Source: Corynebacterium minutissimum
GTDB taxonomy: Bacteria > Actinomycetota > Actinomycetes > Mycobacteriales > Mycobacteriaceae
Assembly: GCF_016889765.1 (NCBI RefSeq)
Contig: NZ_CP069533.1
Location: 372,001 to 436,000, forward strand
Reading direction: 5' to 3'
DNA: 64,000 bases
Positions 45,935 to 54,252 of this stretch are shown here, one piece after another. The position numbers were made by a program, and so were the translations under genes. The notes below the pieces were generated by a model, which was given only the letters and a program-made list of their open reading frames with translations, made no database searches and was not told the DNA's origin. Numbering within the stretch: position 1 is the stretch's first letter; each line of letters starts with the position of its first letter.

Positions 45935-46379
45935 CTGCGGGCTCCTTCCTGCTGCCGGATGCGCTGTCGTTGTTCGCGGAGTCCGCGAAAAGGTCGTGGG
46001 CGTCAAAGCACGTGCGGTCACCTGTATGGCAGGCACCGCCTGCTTGACGCACGGTGAGCAGGATAGTGTCGCCATCACAATCGAGGCGCGCACCGATGAC
46101 TTCTTGGGTATGGCCTGACGTTAAGCCCTTGACCCAGTACTCCTGGCGAGAACGGGAGTAATAGGTCCCCCGGCGCGTTGCCAACGTGTAGGCCAGAGCA
46201 TGGTCATCCATCCACGCCATCATGAGGACTTCGCCGCGTTCTGACTGCACAATGGCCGGCACCAGCCCAGCCTCATTGCGCTTCAGGTGCTGGGCTATTT
46301 CCGCGGTGAGTTCGTAGTCTACGACTCTATCTTCGCTGCTGCTTGTGGAGTTGTGTGTCGATTCCTGTGCCGTGCTCAC
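45927..46379 (-). CDS. hisI: Phosphoribosyl-AMP cyclohydrolase
   Basis: 150 residues. Motifs VLMMAWMDDHALAYTLATRR, YWVKGLTSGHTQ, DCDGDTILLTVRQ, and GGACHTGDRTCF (zinc ligands). Third step of histidine synthesis. Only the cyclohydrolase domain is present; hisE is encoded elsewhere in corynebacteria. N- and C-terminal Ser/Asn-rich extensions. GTGA overlap with the hisF stop. Confidence 0.96.
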   Translation of the reverse strand: MSTAQESTHNSTSSSEDRVVDYELTAEIAQHLKRNEAGLVPAIVQSERGEVLMMAWMDDHALAYTLATRRGTYYSRSRQEYWVKGLTSGHTQEVIGARLDCDGDTILLTVRQAGGACHTGDRTCFDAHDLFADSANNDSASGSRKEPADG

Positions 46380-47140
46380 TGCCGCACCTCATAACCGGCA
46401 TCAGCGAGTTCCTGCTTAACTGCCGAAATCTCGACTTCACCAAAGTGAAAAATACTGGCGGCCAAGACGGCATTAGCTCCGGCCGCAACGGCTGGTGGAA
46501 AATGCTCAGCCTTACCCGCACCACCGGAAGCAATGACGGGAACAGAAACCGCCGCGCGGACGGCCTCGAGGAGCTCAATGTCGAAACCTTCCTTGGTGCC
46601 GTCACCATCCATCGAGTTGAGCAGGATTTCACCCACTCCTAGATCCTCACCGCGGCGAGCCCACTCCACGGCATCCAAGCCCGCAGGTGTGGTGCCGCCG
46701 TGAGTTGTGACTTCAAAACCACTCGGATAGTCCGGGGCACGGCGGGCGTCAACGGAGAGCACGATGCACTGCGAACCGAAGACATCGGCGAGCTCCCGCA
46801 ACAACTCTGGACGGGCAATCGCCGAAGAATTGACGGAGACCTTATCGGCGCCCGCCCGCAATAGTTCGCGCACATCCTCCACCGAACGTACGCCACCGCC
46901 CACGGTCAAAGGGATAAAGACCTGGTCCGCGGTGCGGCGCACGACATCGAGCATTGTGCCCCGTCCATCCTTGGACGCGGAGACGTCCAAGAAGGTGAGT
47001 TCATCCGCGCCCAGCTGGTCATAGCGAGCAGCAAGCTCAACTGGGTCACCGGCATCACGCAGGTTGGCAAAGTTGACGCCTTTGACCACGCGGCCATTGT
47101 CAACGTCAAGGCACGGGATCACGCGCACAGCAAGCGCCAT
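46376..47140 (-). CDS. hisF: Imidazole glycerol phosphate synthase cyclase subunit
   Basis: 254 residues, (beta-alpha)8 barrel. Catalytic Asp11 in VIPCLDVDNGRVVKG and the second catalytic Asp in VLSVDARR; phosphate loops TVGGGVRS and VIASGGAGK. Partner of HisH: it receives ammonia through the barrel and makes IGP and AICAR. GAGGAGG precedes the ATG. A striking hairpin occupies the gap between impA and this gene. Confidence 0.97.
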   Translation of the reverse strand: MALAVRVIPCLDVDNGRVVKGVNFANLRDAGDPVELAARYDQLGADELTFLDVSASKDGRGTMLDVVRRTADQVFIPLTVGGGVRSVEDVRELLRAGADKVSVNSSAIARPELLRELADVFGSQCIVLSVDARRAPDYPSGFEVTTHGGTTPAGLDAVEWARRGEDLGVGEILLNSMDGDGTKEGFDIELLEAVRAAVSVPVIASGGAGKAEHFPPAVAAGANAVLAASIFHFGEVEISAVKQELADAGYEVRQ

Positions 47141-47182
47141 GATGAAAGTCCTCCTCGGGAGATGAGATAGTAGTGGGTAATT

Positions 47183-47217
47183 TGCCTTAAGGCCTCAACG
47201 CTCAAGGCCTTAAGGCA
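47183..47217. repeat. 13-bp-stem hairpin made of two copies of a palindrome
   Basis: TGCCTTAAGGCCT and AGGCCTTAAGGCA are perfect complements, separated by nine bases, in the impA-hisF gap. Each arm itself contains the 10-bp palindrome GCCTTAAGGC. No T-tract on either strand. Possible RNA-processing site, internal attenuator or protein site. Confidence 0.75.
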
Positions 47218-47228
47218 CTGTGCGAAGA

Positions 47229-48032
47229 TCAGCGCTGGCCCCGCGGGTTGCGGGAAATGGCATCCAAAATGGTGGCATGGACTTGCGGGGTACCGCCGAC
47301 AAAGCCCTTCGAGGTAGCGGTCCACTCGTTTCCATCGGGATCACTGACACGTCCACCGGCAGCCTTAATCATCAGCGCACCAGCAGCGTTATCCCACACG
47401 TGCGGCGAAAAATTCACGGCACCATCGAACACGCCCTGCGCCACGAAGGCATTATCCAGTCCAACGGATCCGGTCATACGCGGACGCAGGCCTGTTTCGC
47501 GGAGATCATTGAACAAATCAATGGGAAGGTGCGAAGAGCAGCCGACATGACCACGCGCCTCATCGAAGCCTTGGGCGCCTTCTCCCCCACCGAACCCGGT
47601 GGCCGGTCCTCCGCTAGAACGCAGCGGCATGCCCTCAGCGGCGACAACGCGGCGCTCGAGCAGCGGGAAATCCGCCACGGCAACGATCGGCTTCGCCTCA
47701 TGCAGAAGCGACACCAGAACTCCGCAGCAAGGATTGCCAGCAGAATAGTTAGCGGTGCCATCCACTGGGTCCACAACCCACACGGTATCTTCCAAAGCAC
47801 CGCCAGACTCCTCCCCAAAGATGGGAATTCCGGTGAGCTGGCTCAAGGTCACACGCAATTGCTCCTCGATGTGCAGGTCCACTTCGGTGGCGAAATCGCC
47901 TTCGCCTTTGAAGCGGGCTGGTTCCGCACCAAGGCCTGCGCGGAAAAGGTCATTGACCTGGTCCACCGCAGCCTCAGCAAAAGCAACGAGCTCGCGAGGA
48001 TCCGAGGAAGAAAGTCCAGTCATCGGGGCCAT
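47229..48032 (-). CDS. impA: Inositol-monophosphatase-family phosphatase
   Basis: 267 residues. Metal-site motifs GEESGG, WVVDPVDGTANYSAG and WDNAAGALMIKAAGG are intact. Located between hisA and hisF as in C. glutamicum, where it is called impA. The true histidinol-phosphate phosphatase there is a separate gene (hisN), so a role in histidine synthesis is possible but not shown. Ribosome binding site GGAGGA lies in the hisA end. Confidence 0.92.
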   Translation of the reverse strand: MAPMTGLSSSDPRELVAFAEAAVDQVNDLFRAGLGAEPARFKGEGDFATEVDLHIEEQLRVTLSQLTGIPIFGEESGGALEDTVWVVDPVDGTANYSAGNPCCGVLVSLLHEAKPIVAVADFPLLERRVVAAEGMPLRSSGGPATGFGGGEGAQGFDEARGHVGCSSHLPIDLFNDLRETGLRPRMTGSVGLDNAFVAQGVFDGAVNFSPHVWDNAAGALMIKAAGGRVSDPDGNEWTATSKGFVGGTPQVHATILDAISRNPRGQR

Positions 48033-48037
48033 GTACT

Positions 48038-48820
48038 TTAGTCCTCCTCGATAGGGTCGATGTACTCCTCGGCCGGAAGTGGGGTGACCTCAGCAACGGC
48101 TGCGAGTGCGTCACTCAGCGTAAAACGTTCCTCATACAGTGCCTTGCCGATGATGGCGGAGTCGATGCCCTCGTTCTCGTACAGGGCCAATTCACGCAGA
48201 TCATCCAGCGTGGAGATTCCACCCGACGCGGTCACTGCAGCATCGGTTGCTGCCGCTACCTCACGCAACAGCTCGATGTTCGGACCTTGGAGCGTGCCGT
48301 CCTTGGACACATCGGTAACCACAAAACGGGTGCAGCCAGCAGCATCAAGGCGCTCAAGTACCTCCCAGAGGTCCCCGCCGTCGGACACCCAGCCATGCCC
48401 GCGCGTACGCCATTCACCATCAATAAGCTGTACTGCCAAGTCCACAGCGATGCGGTCGCCGTGCTCCGCGAGCACCTTGGCAATCCAGTCCGGTTGCTCC
48501 AGCGCCGCGGTACCGATATTGACGCGACGGGCGCCGGTGGCTAATGCTCGGGCGAGGGATTCATCATCCCGGATACCGCCGGTGAGTTCCACCTCAAGGT
48601 CCACACTCGACGTGATTTCCGCAAGCAGCTCATGGTTGGAACCGCGGCCAAATGCAGCGTCGAGGTCCACGGCATGCAACCACTGCGCCCCTTGGGCCTG
48701 CCATTTAAGGGCGGCCTCACGCGGAGAGCCATAGGACTTTTCGGTTCCGGCTTCTCCTTGGTCCAAACGCACAGCCTGGCCATCAACAACGTCAACCGCG
48801 GGCAACAGTGTAAAGCTCAT
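48038..48820 (-). CDS. hisA: ProFAR isomerase HisA
   Basis: 260 residues, barrel enzyme converting ProFAR to PRFAR. Motifs TLLPAVDVVDGQAVRL, LTGGIRDDESLARAL, TDVSKDGTLQGPN, and TASGGISTLDDL. In actinobacteria without trpF the same protein (PriA) also does the TrpF step. In corynebacteria with a trpC-F fusion HisA is thought to have become specific for histidine. Which applies here cannot be decided by eye. C-terminal acidic tail. Confidence 0.96.
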   Translation of the reverse strand: MSFTLLPAVDVVDGQAVRLDQGEAGTEKSYGSPREAALKWQAQGAQWLHAVDLDAAFGRGSNHELLAEITSSVDLEVELTGGIRDDESLARALATGARRVNIGTAALEQPDWIAKVLAEHGDRIAVDLAVQLIDGEWRTRGHGWVSDGGDLWEVLERLDAAGCTRFVVTDVSKDGTLQGPNIELLREVAAATDAAVTASGGISTLDDLRELALYENEGIDSAIIGKALYEERFTLSDALAAVAEVTPLPAEEYIDPIEED

Positions 48821-48850
48821 GGTGCGTAGTCTACCTTTCAGGCACGCGCT

Positions 48851-49486
48851 TTAAAGCGTTCCAACCCAGTTCTTTAACAGCTGCGAGCCCACGTCCCCGG
48901 ACTTTTCCGGGTGGAACTGCGTAGCCCACAACGCGCCATTGTCCACGGCAGCCACGAAACGATCGCCGCCATATTTTGCCCACGCAACTTTAGGAGGCTC
49001 GGTAATTTCGGTCTCCAACTCCCAGCTGCGAGCAGCATATGAGTGAACGAAGTAGAAGCGATCCCCGGCATCGATGTTCTCAAACATGCGGCTACCCTGG
49101 GGCATCTCGACGGTATTCCACCCCATGTGAGGAAGCACGTCTGCCTGGAGCTTTCCGACGTCCCCCGGCCACTCACCGCAGCCTTCTGTGTGAGCACCGT
49201 GTTCAGTGCCGGATTCAAAAAGCACCTGCATACCCACGCAAATGCCCAACACCGGGCGGCCACCAGCAAGACGCTGGCCGATAATGCGCGGCCCCTGGGC
49301 TGCGCGCAAACCCTCCATGCAGGCAGCGAAGGCACCAACACCAGGGACCAGCAGGCCATCCGCCTCGACGGCGAGGGCGGGATCCGCAGTCACCGTGACG
49401 TGTGCGCCGACACGCTCAAGGGCGCGAACCGCGGAGCGCAGGTTACCCGCTCCATAGTCCAGGATGGCAACGTTGTGCGAGCTCAT
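48851..49486 (-). CDS. hisH: Imidazole glycerol phosphate synthase glutaminase subunit
   Basis: 211 residues, class I glutamine amidotransferase. Nucleophile Cys in PVLGICVGMQVLFE, oxyanion region GVGAFAACMEGL, catalytic His and Glu in TQFHPEKSG. Supplies ammonia to HisF. The start overlaps the MFS transporter stop as ATGA. Confidence 0.97.
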   Translation of the reverse strand: MSSHNVAILDYGAGNLRSAVRALERVGAHVTVTADPALAVEADGLLVPGVGAFAACMEGLRAAQGPRIIGQRLAGGRPVLGICVGMQVLFESGTEHGAHTEGCGEWPGDVGKLQADVLPHMGWNTVEMPQGSRMFENIDAGDRFYFVHSYAARSWELETEITEPPKVAWAKYGGDRFVAAVDNGALWATQFHPEKSGDVGSQLLKNWVGTL

Positions 49487-50757
49487 CGTGGGTCCTTTCC
49501 AGGCCTCCTCGGCCGCCTAATCATGCGAAGTCGCGTTTGAATGTCGTTGATTTCACTCACGCGAGTCTTGCCCAAAGCGCTGTCAGCCAACGTCATGAGC
49601 AGACCCACCGCAATGATGGCAGAACCCACGGCGAAGGCACCGTCATAGCCGGACATCGCTACGACCGCTCCCAGAGCGGTGGAGCCGAGACCGGTGCCTC
49701 CGTCGTAGAAAATGTTCCACACCGCCGAACCTTCGGACAGGCGCTCGCGCGGCAGGCGATCAAACATCGACAACAAAGCCTCGTTTTGGACGATGCCAAA
49801 TCCAGCTCCGTACACCATCGTTCCGAAGACCAGCAACCAAATGGACCACTCCTGCCACAGCACTGCAGCAATCAGGCCGACACCAAAGACGGAAAAAATC
49901 TGTGCAGGAATCATGAGCGTGCCCGGCTTGCCCGCACGGTCAGCGACCACGCCAGCCACGTAGCGGAAAATCATCGCCGCGCCACCAATCACGGACAGCA
50001 TGAAGCCGCCAAGCACGGCGCCGCGTTCCGGATCGAGCTCACGCACGGCCGGGGAGATGAAGTTCGACGCCACACCGTAGCTCACCGAGAAACTCGTCAG
50101 CGCCAAGGCAGGGACGAGGACGAGCTTCCACATGGGAGCACGCGGAGTCGTATCCGAAGGATCTGGGCTTCCCACAGGTGCCGCCTTAATCTTCGGCACC
50201 AAAATACACGTGAAGAAGCCCAACAAGCCCAAACCTGCTGCCAACAAGTAAACGAGGTTGTAGTTATATGCAGCAGCGACGGCGAGGCCGACCGGCAAGA
50301 AAGCCATTTGAGCTGCGCCAATGAAAAGGCCGAAGATACCCGTCGCCTTACCCAGCAGGCGCCGCGGCGTAATCTCTGCGATGAGAGCATTCTCCGCCAC
50401 CGTCAGAGCACCGAAACCTACGCCACGCAGGGCAGAAAACCCGAGGGCGATAGGCGCGGCGTCACCAAGCATATGGCCCAGCGCAGGAACACCCAGCAGA
50501 AGTGCTGAGGAGGCCATAATGGGCCGGTATCCAAAGATGCGCAGCAGCATCGGCGTGATCATCTGCGTCAGCACGGTCGCCAACATGAAGACGCCGGTGG
50601 TCGCACCAGCCAGGGTCGCGGACCCACCGGCGTCGAGAACCGCTAACGGCACGACCGGCAGCAACACCGACCATGCACCGAAAGCGGAGACCACCGCGAT
50701 CATGGTCTCTTTAAAGCCGGCGACCTTCCACACATTCGTCGGAGTCGCTTCAGTCAC
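49483..50757 (-). CDS. Major facilitator superfamily transporter in the his operon
   Basis: 424 residues, 12 membrane segments in two halves with a cytoplasmic loop near residue 205. GTG start overlapping the upstream small gene's stop (GTGA), and its own stop overlaps hisH. Motif-A-like RIFGYRP and ADRAGKPG loops. A homologous permease occupies the same place in the C. glutamicum his operon. The tight coupling suggests a role tied to histidine flux, such as export of histidine or an intermediate (inference). Confidence 0.92.
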   Translation of the reverse strand: MTEATPTNVWKVAGFKETMIAVVSAFGAWSVLLPVVPLAVLDAGGSATLAGATTGVFMLATVLTQMITPMLLRIFGYRPIMASSALLLGVPALGHMLGDAAPIALGFSALRGVGFGALTVAENALIAEITPRRLLGKATGIFGLFIGAAQMAFLPVGLAVAAAYNYNLVYLLAAGLGLLGFFTCILVPKIKAAPVGSPDPSDTTPRAPMWKLVLVPALALTSFSVSYGVASNFISPAVRELDPERGAVLGGFMLSVIGGAAMIFRYVAGVVADRAGKPGTLMIPAQIFSVFGVGLIAAVLWQEWSIWLLVFGTMVYGAGFGIVQNEALLSMFDRLPRERLSEGSAVWNIFYDGGTGLGSTALGAVVAMSGYDGAFAVGSAIIAVGLLMTLADSALGKTRVSEINDIQTRLRMIRRPRRPGKDPR

Positions 50758-50936
50758 TTCGCCGCCACCCCTGCCGAAAAGATATCCAGCAGCCAGGCCA
50801 GCGCAGCGGCTACGGTGATGGCTGCCAGCACACCGGCCACAACGGTCAGCAGTTTCGAGTCATTCTGGTAGGCCGACCACGCGCCGCCGATGAGCACACC
50901 AGCAACGAGGAAAAGAATAAGAACAACAATGTTCAT
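50754..50936 (-). CDS. Small two-helix membrane protein in the his operon
   Basis: 60 residues, almost entirely two hydrophobic helices (about 3-20 and 28-50) joined by a short polar loop (SAYQNDSKL). It sits between hisB and the transporter; its stop overlaps the transporter start by four nt. A small protein at this position is conserved in C. glutamicum. Likely partner or accessory of the transporter (inference). Confidence 0.8.
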   Translation of the reverse strand: MNIVVLILFLVAGVLIGGAWSAYQNDSKLLTVVAGVLAAITVAAALAWLLDIFSAGVAAK

Positions 50937-50942
50937 AACGTC

Positions 50943-51575
50943 TTAGAGGGCTCCCTTCGTCGAGGGGACGCCGCTCACGCGCGGATCACGCTCAGTGGCT
51001 TGACGCAGTGCACGGGCGACGGCCTTGTACTCCGCTTCGGTGATGTGGTGAGGGTCGCGACCATAGCGCACGTTGACGTGCAGCGTTGTTGCCGAGTGGA
51101 TAGCGAAGGTTTCGAAGAAGTGACGGTTTATCACCGTGGCATAGTGGCCACCGATAATCTGCCACTCGAGGTTCTCGGGTTCGCCATTCATGACGAAGTA
51201 TGGGCGGCCAGAAATGTCCACGACGGCCTCAACCAAGGTCTCATCCATGGGCAGCAACTGGGAGCCAAAGCGACGAATACCCGTCTTGTCCCCCAGCGCC
51301 TCCAAGAACGCGCGACCCATGACGATGGCGGTGTCTTCGACGGTGTGGTGCGCGTCGATGTCGATATCGCCCTCAGCATGGACGGTGAGGTCGAAGGAAC
51401 CGTGAGTACTCACCGCGGTGAGCATATGATCAAAGAACGGCAGACCGGTGGAAATATCCGCCTGTCCTGCGCCGTCGAGATTGATTTCTACGGAGATCCT
51501 CGTCTCCCCCGTGGCACGTTCAGCGCGGCCAATCCGGGCACCGTTGCCCTGGCGCGCAGTGACGTCGGCACTCAT
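50943..51575 (-). CDS. hisB: Imidazoleglycerol-phosphate dehydratase
   Basis: 210 residues from ATG 51575; upstream GTG 51596 overlaps the GAAGGAGG ribosome binding site and is unlikely. Metal-binding motifs DIDAHHTVEDT and RDPHHITEAEYKA, and FFDHMLTAVSTHG. Monofunctional, without the histidinol-phosphatase domain found in E. coli HisB. Confidence 0.96.
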   Translation of the reverse strand: MSADVTARQGNGARIGRAERATGETRISVEINLDGAGQADISTGLPFFDHMLTAVSTHGSFDLTVHAEGDIDIDAHHTVEDTAIVMGRAFLEALGDKTGIRRFGSQLLPMDETLVEAVVDISGRPYFVMNGEPENLEWQIIGGHYATVINRHFFETFAIHSATTLHVNVRYGRDPHHITEAEYKAVARALRQATERDPRVSGVPSTKGAL

Positions 51576-51611
51576 ATTCTCACGTTCCTCCTTCACGTCG
51601 TGTTCATGGCG

Positions 51612-52718
51612 TTATTTCTGGATCATCTCTACTGTATCTGCCAAGTCCGCCGCCGCAGAAAGGAAGGCATCATTTTCTTGCGGCAGACCAATCGTGGCGC
51701 GCAGTAATCCCGGAACTCCGTTGTCACGGATAAGAACATCGCGGTCGAGGAAGCCTTGCCACACCGCATGTTGGTCAGCAAAACGTCCAAAGGACACAAA
51801 GTTAGATTCGCTGGGAACGACGTAGTACCCCAGCTCTTCGAGTCGATTAACCACGCGCTCACGTTCGGCCGACAGTTTCGCCACCGTGCTCAAGGTTTCT
51901 TCCTTGTGCTCGATGGCCACGATGGCCGCAATTTGGGACAGCACCGAGAGGTGATACGGCAAACGCACGAGCATGACGGCCTCAACGAAGGCGGGGTCCG
52001 CCACGAAATACCCTAAGCGTCCACCGGCAAAGTCGAAGGCCTTCGACATCGTGCGGGAGACCACGAGCTTGGTGGGATACTTCTCCAGCAGCGTGGTGGC
52101 TGATGGAGACGCCGAAAATTCCATGTACGCCTCATCTACGATGACAATGCCCGGCGCGGCCTGGATGATCTTCTCTACCAGCTCAATCGGGGTGACATCA
52201 CCGGTGGGGTTGTTTGGGGTGGTGATGAAGATGACATCGGGCTGGTGCTTCTCGACGTCCCTCAGCGCCGCCTCTTCATCAATTCGGAAGTCCTCATCAC
52301 GTGGGGAGGAAATGAATTCCGTCTGCGTACCGGCACACAAGATGGGGTGCATGGAATAGCTCGGGGTAAAACCCAGTGCGCTGCGTCCGGGCCCACCAAA
52401 AGCCTGGAGAAGCTGCTGCAAGACTTCGTTTGATCCATTGGCTGCCCACACGTTATCCACACTCACAGCCACGCCGGTCTGCTCAGAAACGTAGTCCGCC
52501 AAGGCAGTGCGCAGCTCCACAGCATCGCGCTCCGGGTAACGGTTGAGCTGCGCCGCATGCTTCTCGACGGCCTTCACCATATCCCGTATCAGCGCCTCCG
52601 ACGGCGGGTACGGGTTCTCGTTGGTATTGAGCTGGTTCGTGACCGTCAACTGCGGTGCGCCATAGGCGCTGGAGCCGCGCAGTTTTTCACGCAGGGGAAG
52701 ATCTTTCAACTCAGCCAT
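51612..52718 (-). CDS. hisC: Histidinol-phosphate aminotransferase
   Basis: 368 residues from ATG 52718 (GAGGAG nine bases upstream). The open frame continues upstream into the hisD end but that part is not family-like. Class II PLP aminotransferase: LNTNENPYPP, WAANGSNEVLQQLL, ITTPNNPTGD, VDEAYMEFS, and PLP-Lys in SRTMSKAFDFAGGRLGY. Follows hisD by 31 nt. Confidence 0.96.
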   Translation of the reverse strand: MAELKDLPLREKLRGSSAYGAPQLTVTNQLNTNENPYPPSEALIRDMVKAVEKHAAQLNRYPERDAVELRTALADYVSEQTGVAVSVDNVWAANGSNEVLQQLLQAFGGPGRSALGFTPSYSMHPILCAGTQTEFISSPRDEDFRIDEEAALRDVEKHQPDVIFITTPNNPTGDVTPIELVEKIIQAAPGIVIVDEAYMEFSASPSATTLLEKYPTKLVVSRTMSKAFDFAGGRLGYFVADPAFVEAVMLVRLPYHLSVLSQIAAIVAIEHKEETLSTVAKLSAERERVVNRLEELGYYVVPSESNFVSFGRFADQHAVWQGFLDRDVLIRDNGVPGLLRATIGLPQENDAFLSAAADLADTVEMIQK

Positions 52719-52749
52719 GGTATCGGTCTCCTCAAGTGTTGCTAGCTCT

Positions 52750-54090
52750 CTAATTCTGGGGCGCGTTCGCGTCATCGAAGCGGGCGGCAATCGCCTCACC
52801 GTGCGCCGGAAGTTCCTCAGCGGCGGCAAAGGCAATGACCTTATCGGCCACCTCCCCCAGCGCCGAGCGGTCGTATTCCACAAGGTTGACTGGGCGCAGG
52901 AAGGTGTGCGTGGACAGGCCAGCGCTGAATCGTGCCGTGCCGGAGGTCGGCAAAACGTGGTTGGATCCTGCCGTGTAATCACCCAACGGCACCGGTGAGT
53001 AGTCGCCCACAAAGATGGCACCCGCATGGCGAATCCGTTCGGCCACCTCACGGGCGTTCGCGGTGTGAACCTCCAAGTGCTCGGCGGCATACGCATCAGC
53101 CACGGAAATGCCCGCCTCTAGGTCGTCGACGAGCACGATGCCGGACTGCTCGCCGCGCAGCGCCTCCGCAGCTCGCTCGGCATTCGCCGTCGCGGTGTAA
53201 CGCTGCGCTACTTCCGCCGCCACAGCCTCCGCCAGCTCTTCGCTGGCGGTAATGAGAACCGATGCTGCCATCGGGTCATGCTCCGCTTGGGAAATAAGGT
53301 CATACGCAACGTACACGGGATTCGCCGTATCATCAGCCAGAATGGCGATCTCAGTCGGGCCCGCCTCGGCATCGATGCCCACCACGCCCTGCACAGCTCG
53401 CTTAGCTGCGGCCACGAAGACGTTGCCTGGACCAGTAATGATGTCGACTGGCTCAAGCGCTTCTTCTCCCGTGGCTGGCTCATCGTCACCATAGGCCAGC
53501 AAAGCAATCGCTTGGCCACCACCAACTGCCCACACTTCCTCGATGCCCAACATGTGGCAGGTAGCCAGAACCGTCGGGTGCGGCAGTCCGCCGAAGTCTT
53601 TCTGTGGCGGGGAGGCCACAACCATAGCCTCAGCACCGGCTTCCTGAGCTGGGACGGCGTTCATGATGACCGAGGAAGGATACACTGCCTTGCCGCCAGG
53701 CACGTAGAGACCTACGCGTTCGATCGGCTGGAAGACTTCGGTCACCGTAGCGCCCGGCGCCAACGTCGTAGTGTGTGAGGAAGGCTTCTGGTCAGCATGG
53801 ACCGCCCGTACGCGGGCAATGGATTCCTCGATCGCTGCACGGACCTGGGGCTCGAGCTCATCTGCGGCTTCCTGAAGTGCCTCAGCGCCTACACGCACCG
53901 CTACTGGACGTACGCCATCAAAGCGCTCGCCAAAGTCGAGGGCTGCTGCCGCACCACCCTTGCGTACCGCTTCCACCATAGGGACAACGGTGTCCATGAC
54001 TGACGATACATCCGTCCCGCCACGCGGCAGGACTCGTCGCAAGCGAGAGGTGCTGAGCTTTTCTCCGCGCAGGTCAATGGTTCGTAGCAT
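52750..54090 (-). CDS. hisD: Histidinol dehydrogenase
   Basis: 446 residues. Last two oxidations to histidine, zinc- and NAD-dependent. Motifs VGLYVPGGKAVYPSSVIMNA, AVGGGQAIALLAYG, DIITGPGNVFVAAAKR, AGPTEIAILAD, DLISQAEHDP (zinc His/Asp), and AEHLEVHT. First gene of the long his operon. Possible -10 boxes TATAGT (about 70 bp upstream) and TATTAT closer in. There is no room for, and no sign of, a T-box leader in the 160 bp before it. Confidence 0.97.
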   Translation of the reverse strand: MLRTIDLRGEKLSTSRLRRVLPRGGTDVSSVMDTVVPMVEAVRKGGAAAALDFGERFDGVRPVAVRVGAEALQEAADELEPQVRAAIEESIARVRAVHADQKPSSHTTTLAPGATVTEVFQPIERVGLYVPGGKAVYPSSVIMNAVPAQEAGAEAMVVASPPQKDFGGLPHPTVLATCHMLGIEEVWAVGGGQAIALLAYGDDEPATGEEALEPVDIITGPGNVFVAAAKRAVQGVVGIDAEAGPTEIAILADDTANPVYVAYDLISQAEHDPMAASVLITASEELAEAVAAEVAQRYTATANAERAAEALRGEQSGIVLVDDLEAGISVADAYAAEHLEVHTANAREVAERIRHAGAIFVGDYSPVPLGDYTAGSNHVLPTSGTARFSAGLSTHTFLRPVNLVEYDRSALGEVADKVIAFAAAEELPAHGEAIAARFDDANAPQN

Positions 54091-54194
54091 GGCAAGGCCC
54101 CTTTAATAATATTTATAATATGCAGCGGTTTCTATACCTTCCCATTACTATACCTGCGCCAAAAAGCCAGCGGGCCCCAAGGTGCAGGTTATAG

Positions 54195-54216
54195 AATGTG
54201 TCACTAATAACACATT
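54195..54216. promoter_or_regulatory. Inverted repeat between hisD and the YbjN gene
   Basis: AATGTGT-N8-ACACATT, directly after TATAGA (54190-54195), which is a plausible plus-strand -10 for the YbjN gene. The spacing (TGTG-N10-CACA) is two longer than a GlxR/CRP site, so I do not call it GlxR. Confidence 0.4.
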
Positions 54217-54252
54217 GAGGCACCACACCAATTGGTGAAGAGAGGCGGCGAG

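Noticed and set aside
52719..53096. 126-codon N-terminal extension of hisC
   Set aside because: It overlaps hisD in another frame and has Arg/Pro/Thr-rich shadow composition. The ATG at 52718 has a ribosome binding site and the family start.
54195..54216. GlxR (CRP-type) site
   Set aside because: Half-sites TGTG and CACA are separated by ten bases instead of eight.
54091..54252. T-box or histidine attenuator ahead of hisD
   Set aside because: No T-box consensus (GGTGG...ACCGCG type), no run of His codons and no terminator-like hairpin on the minus strand.
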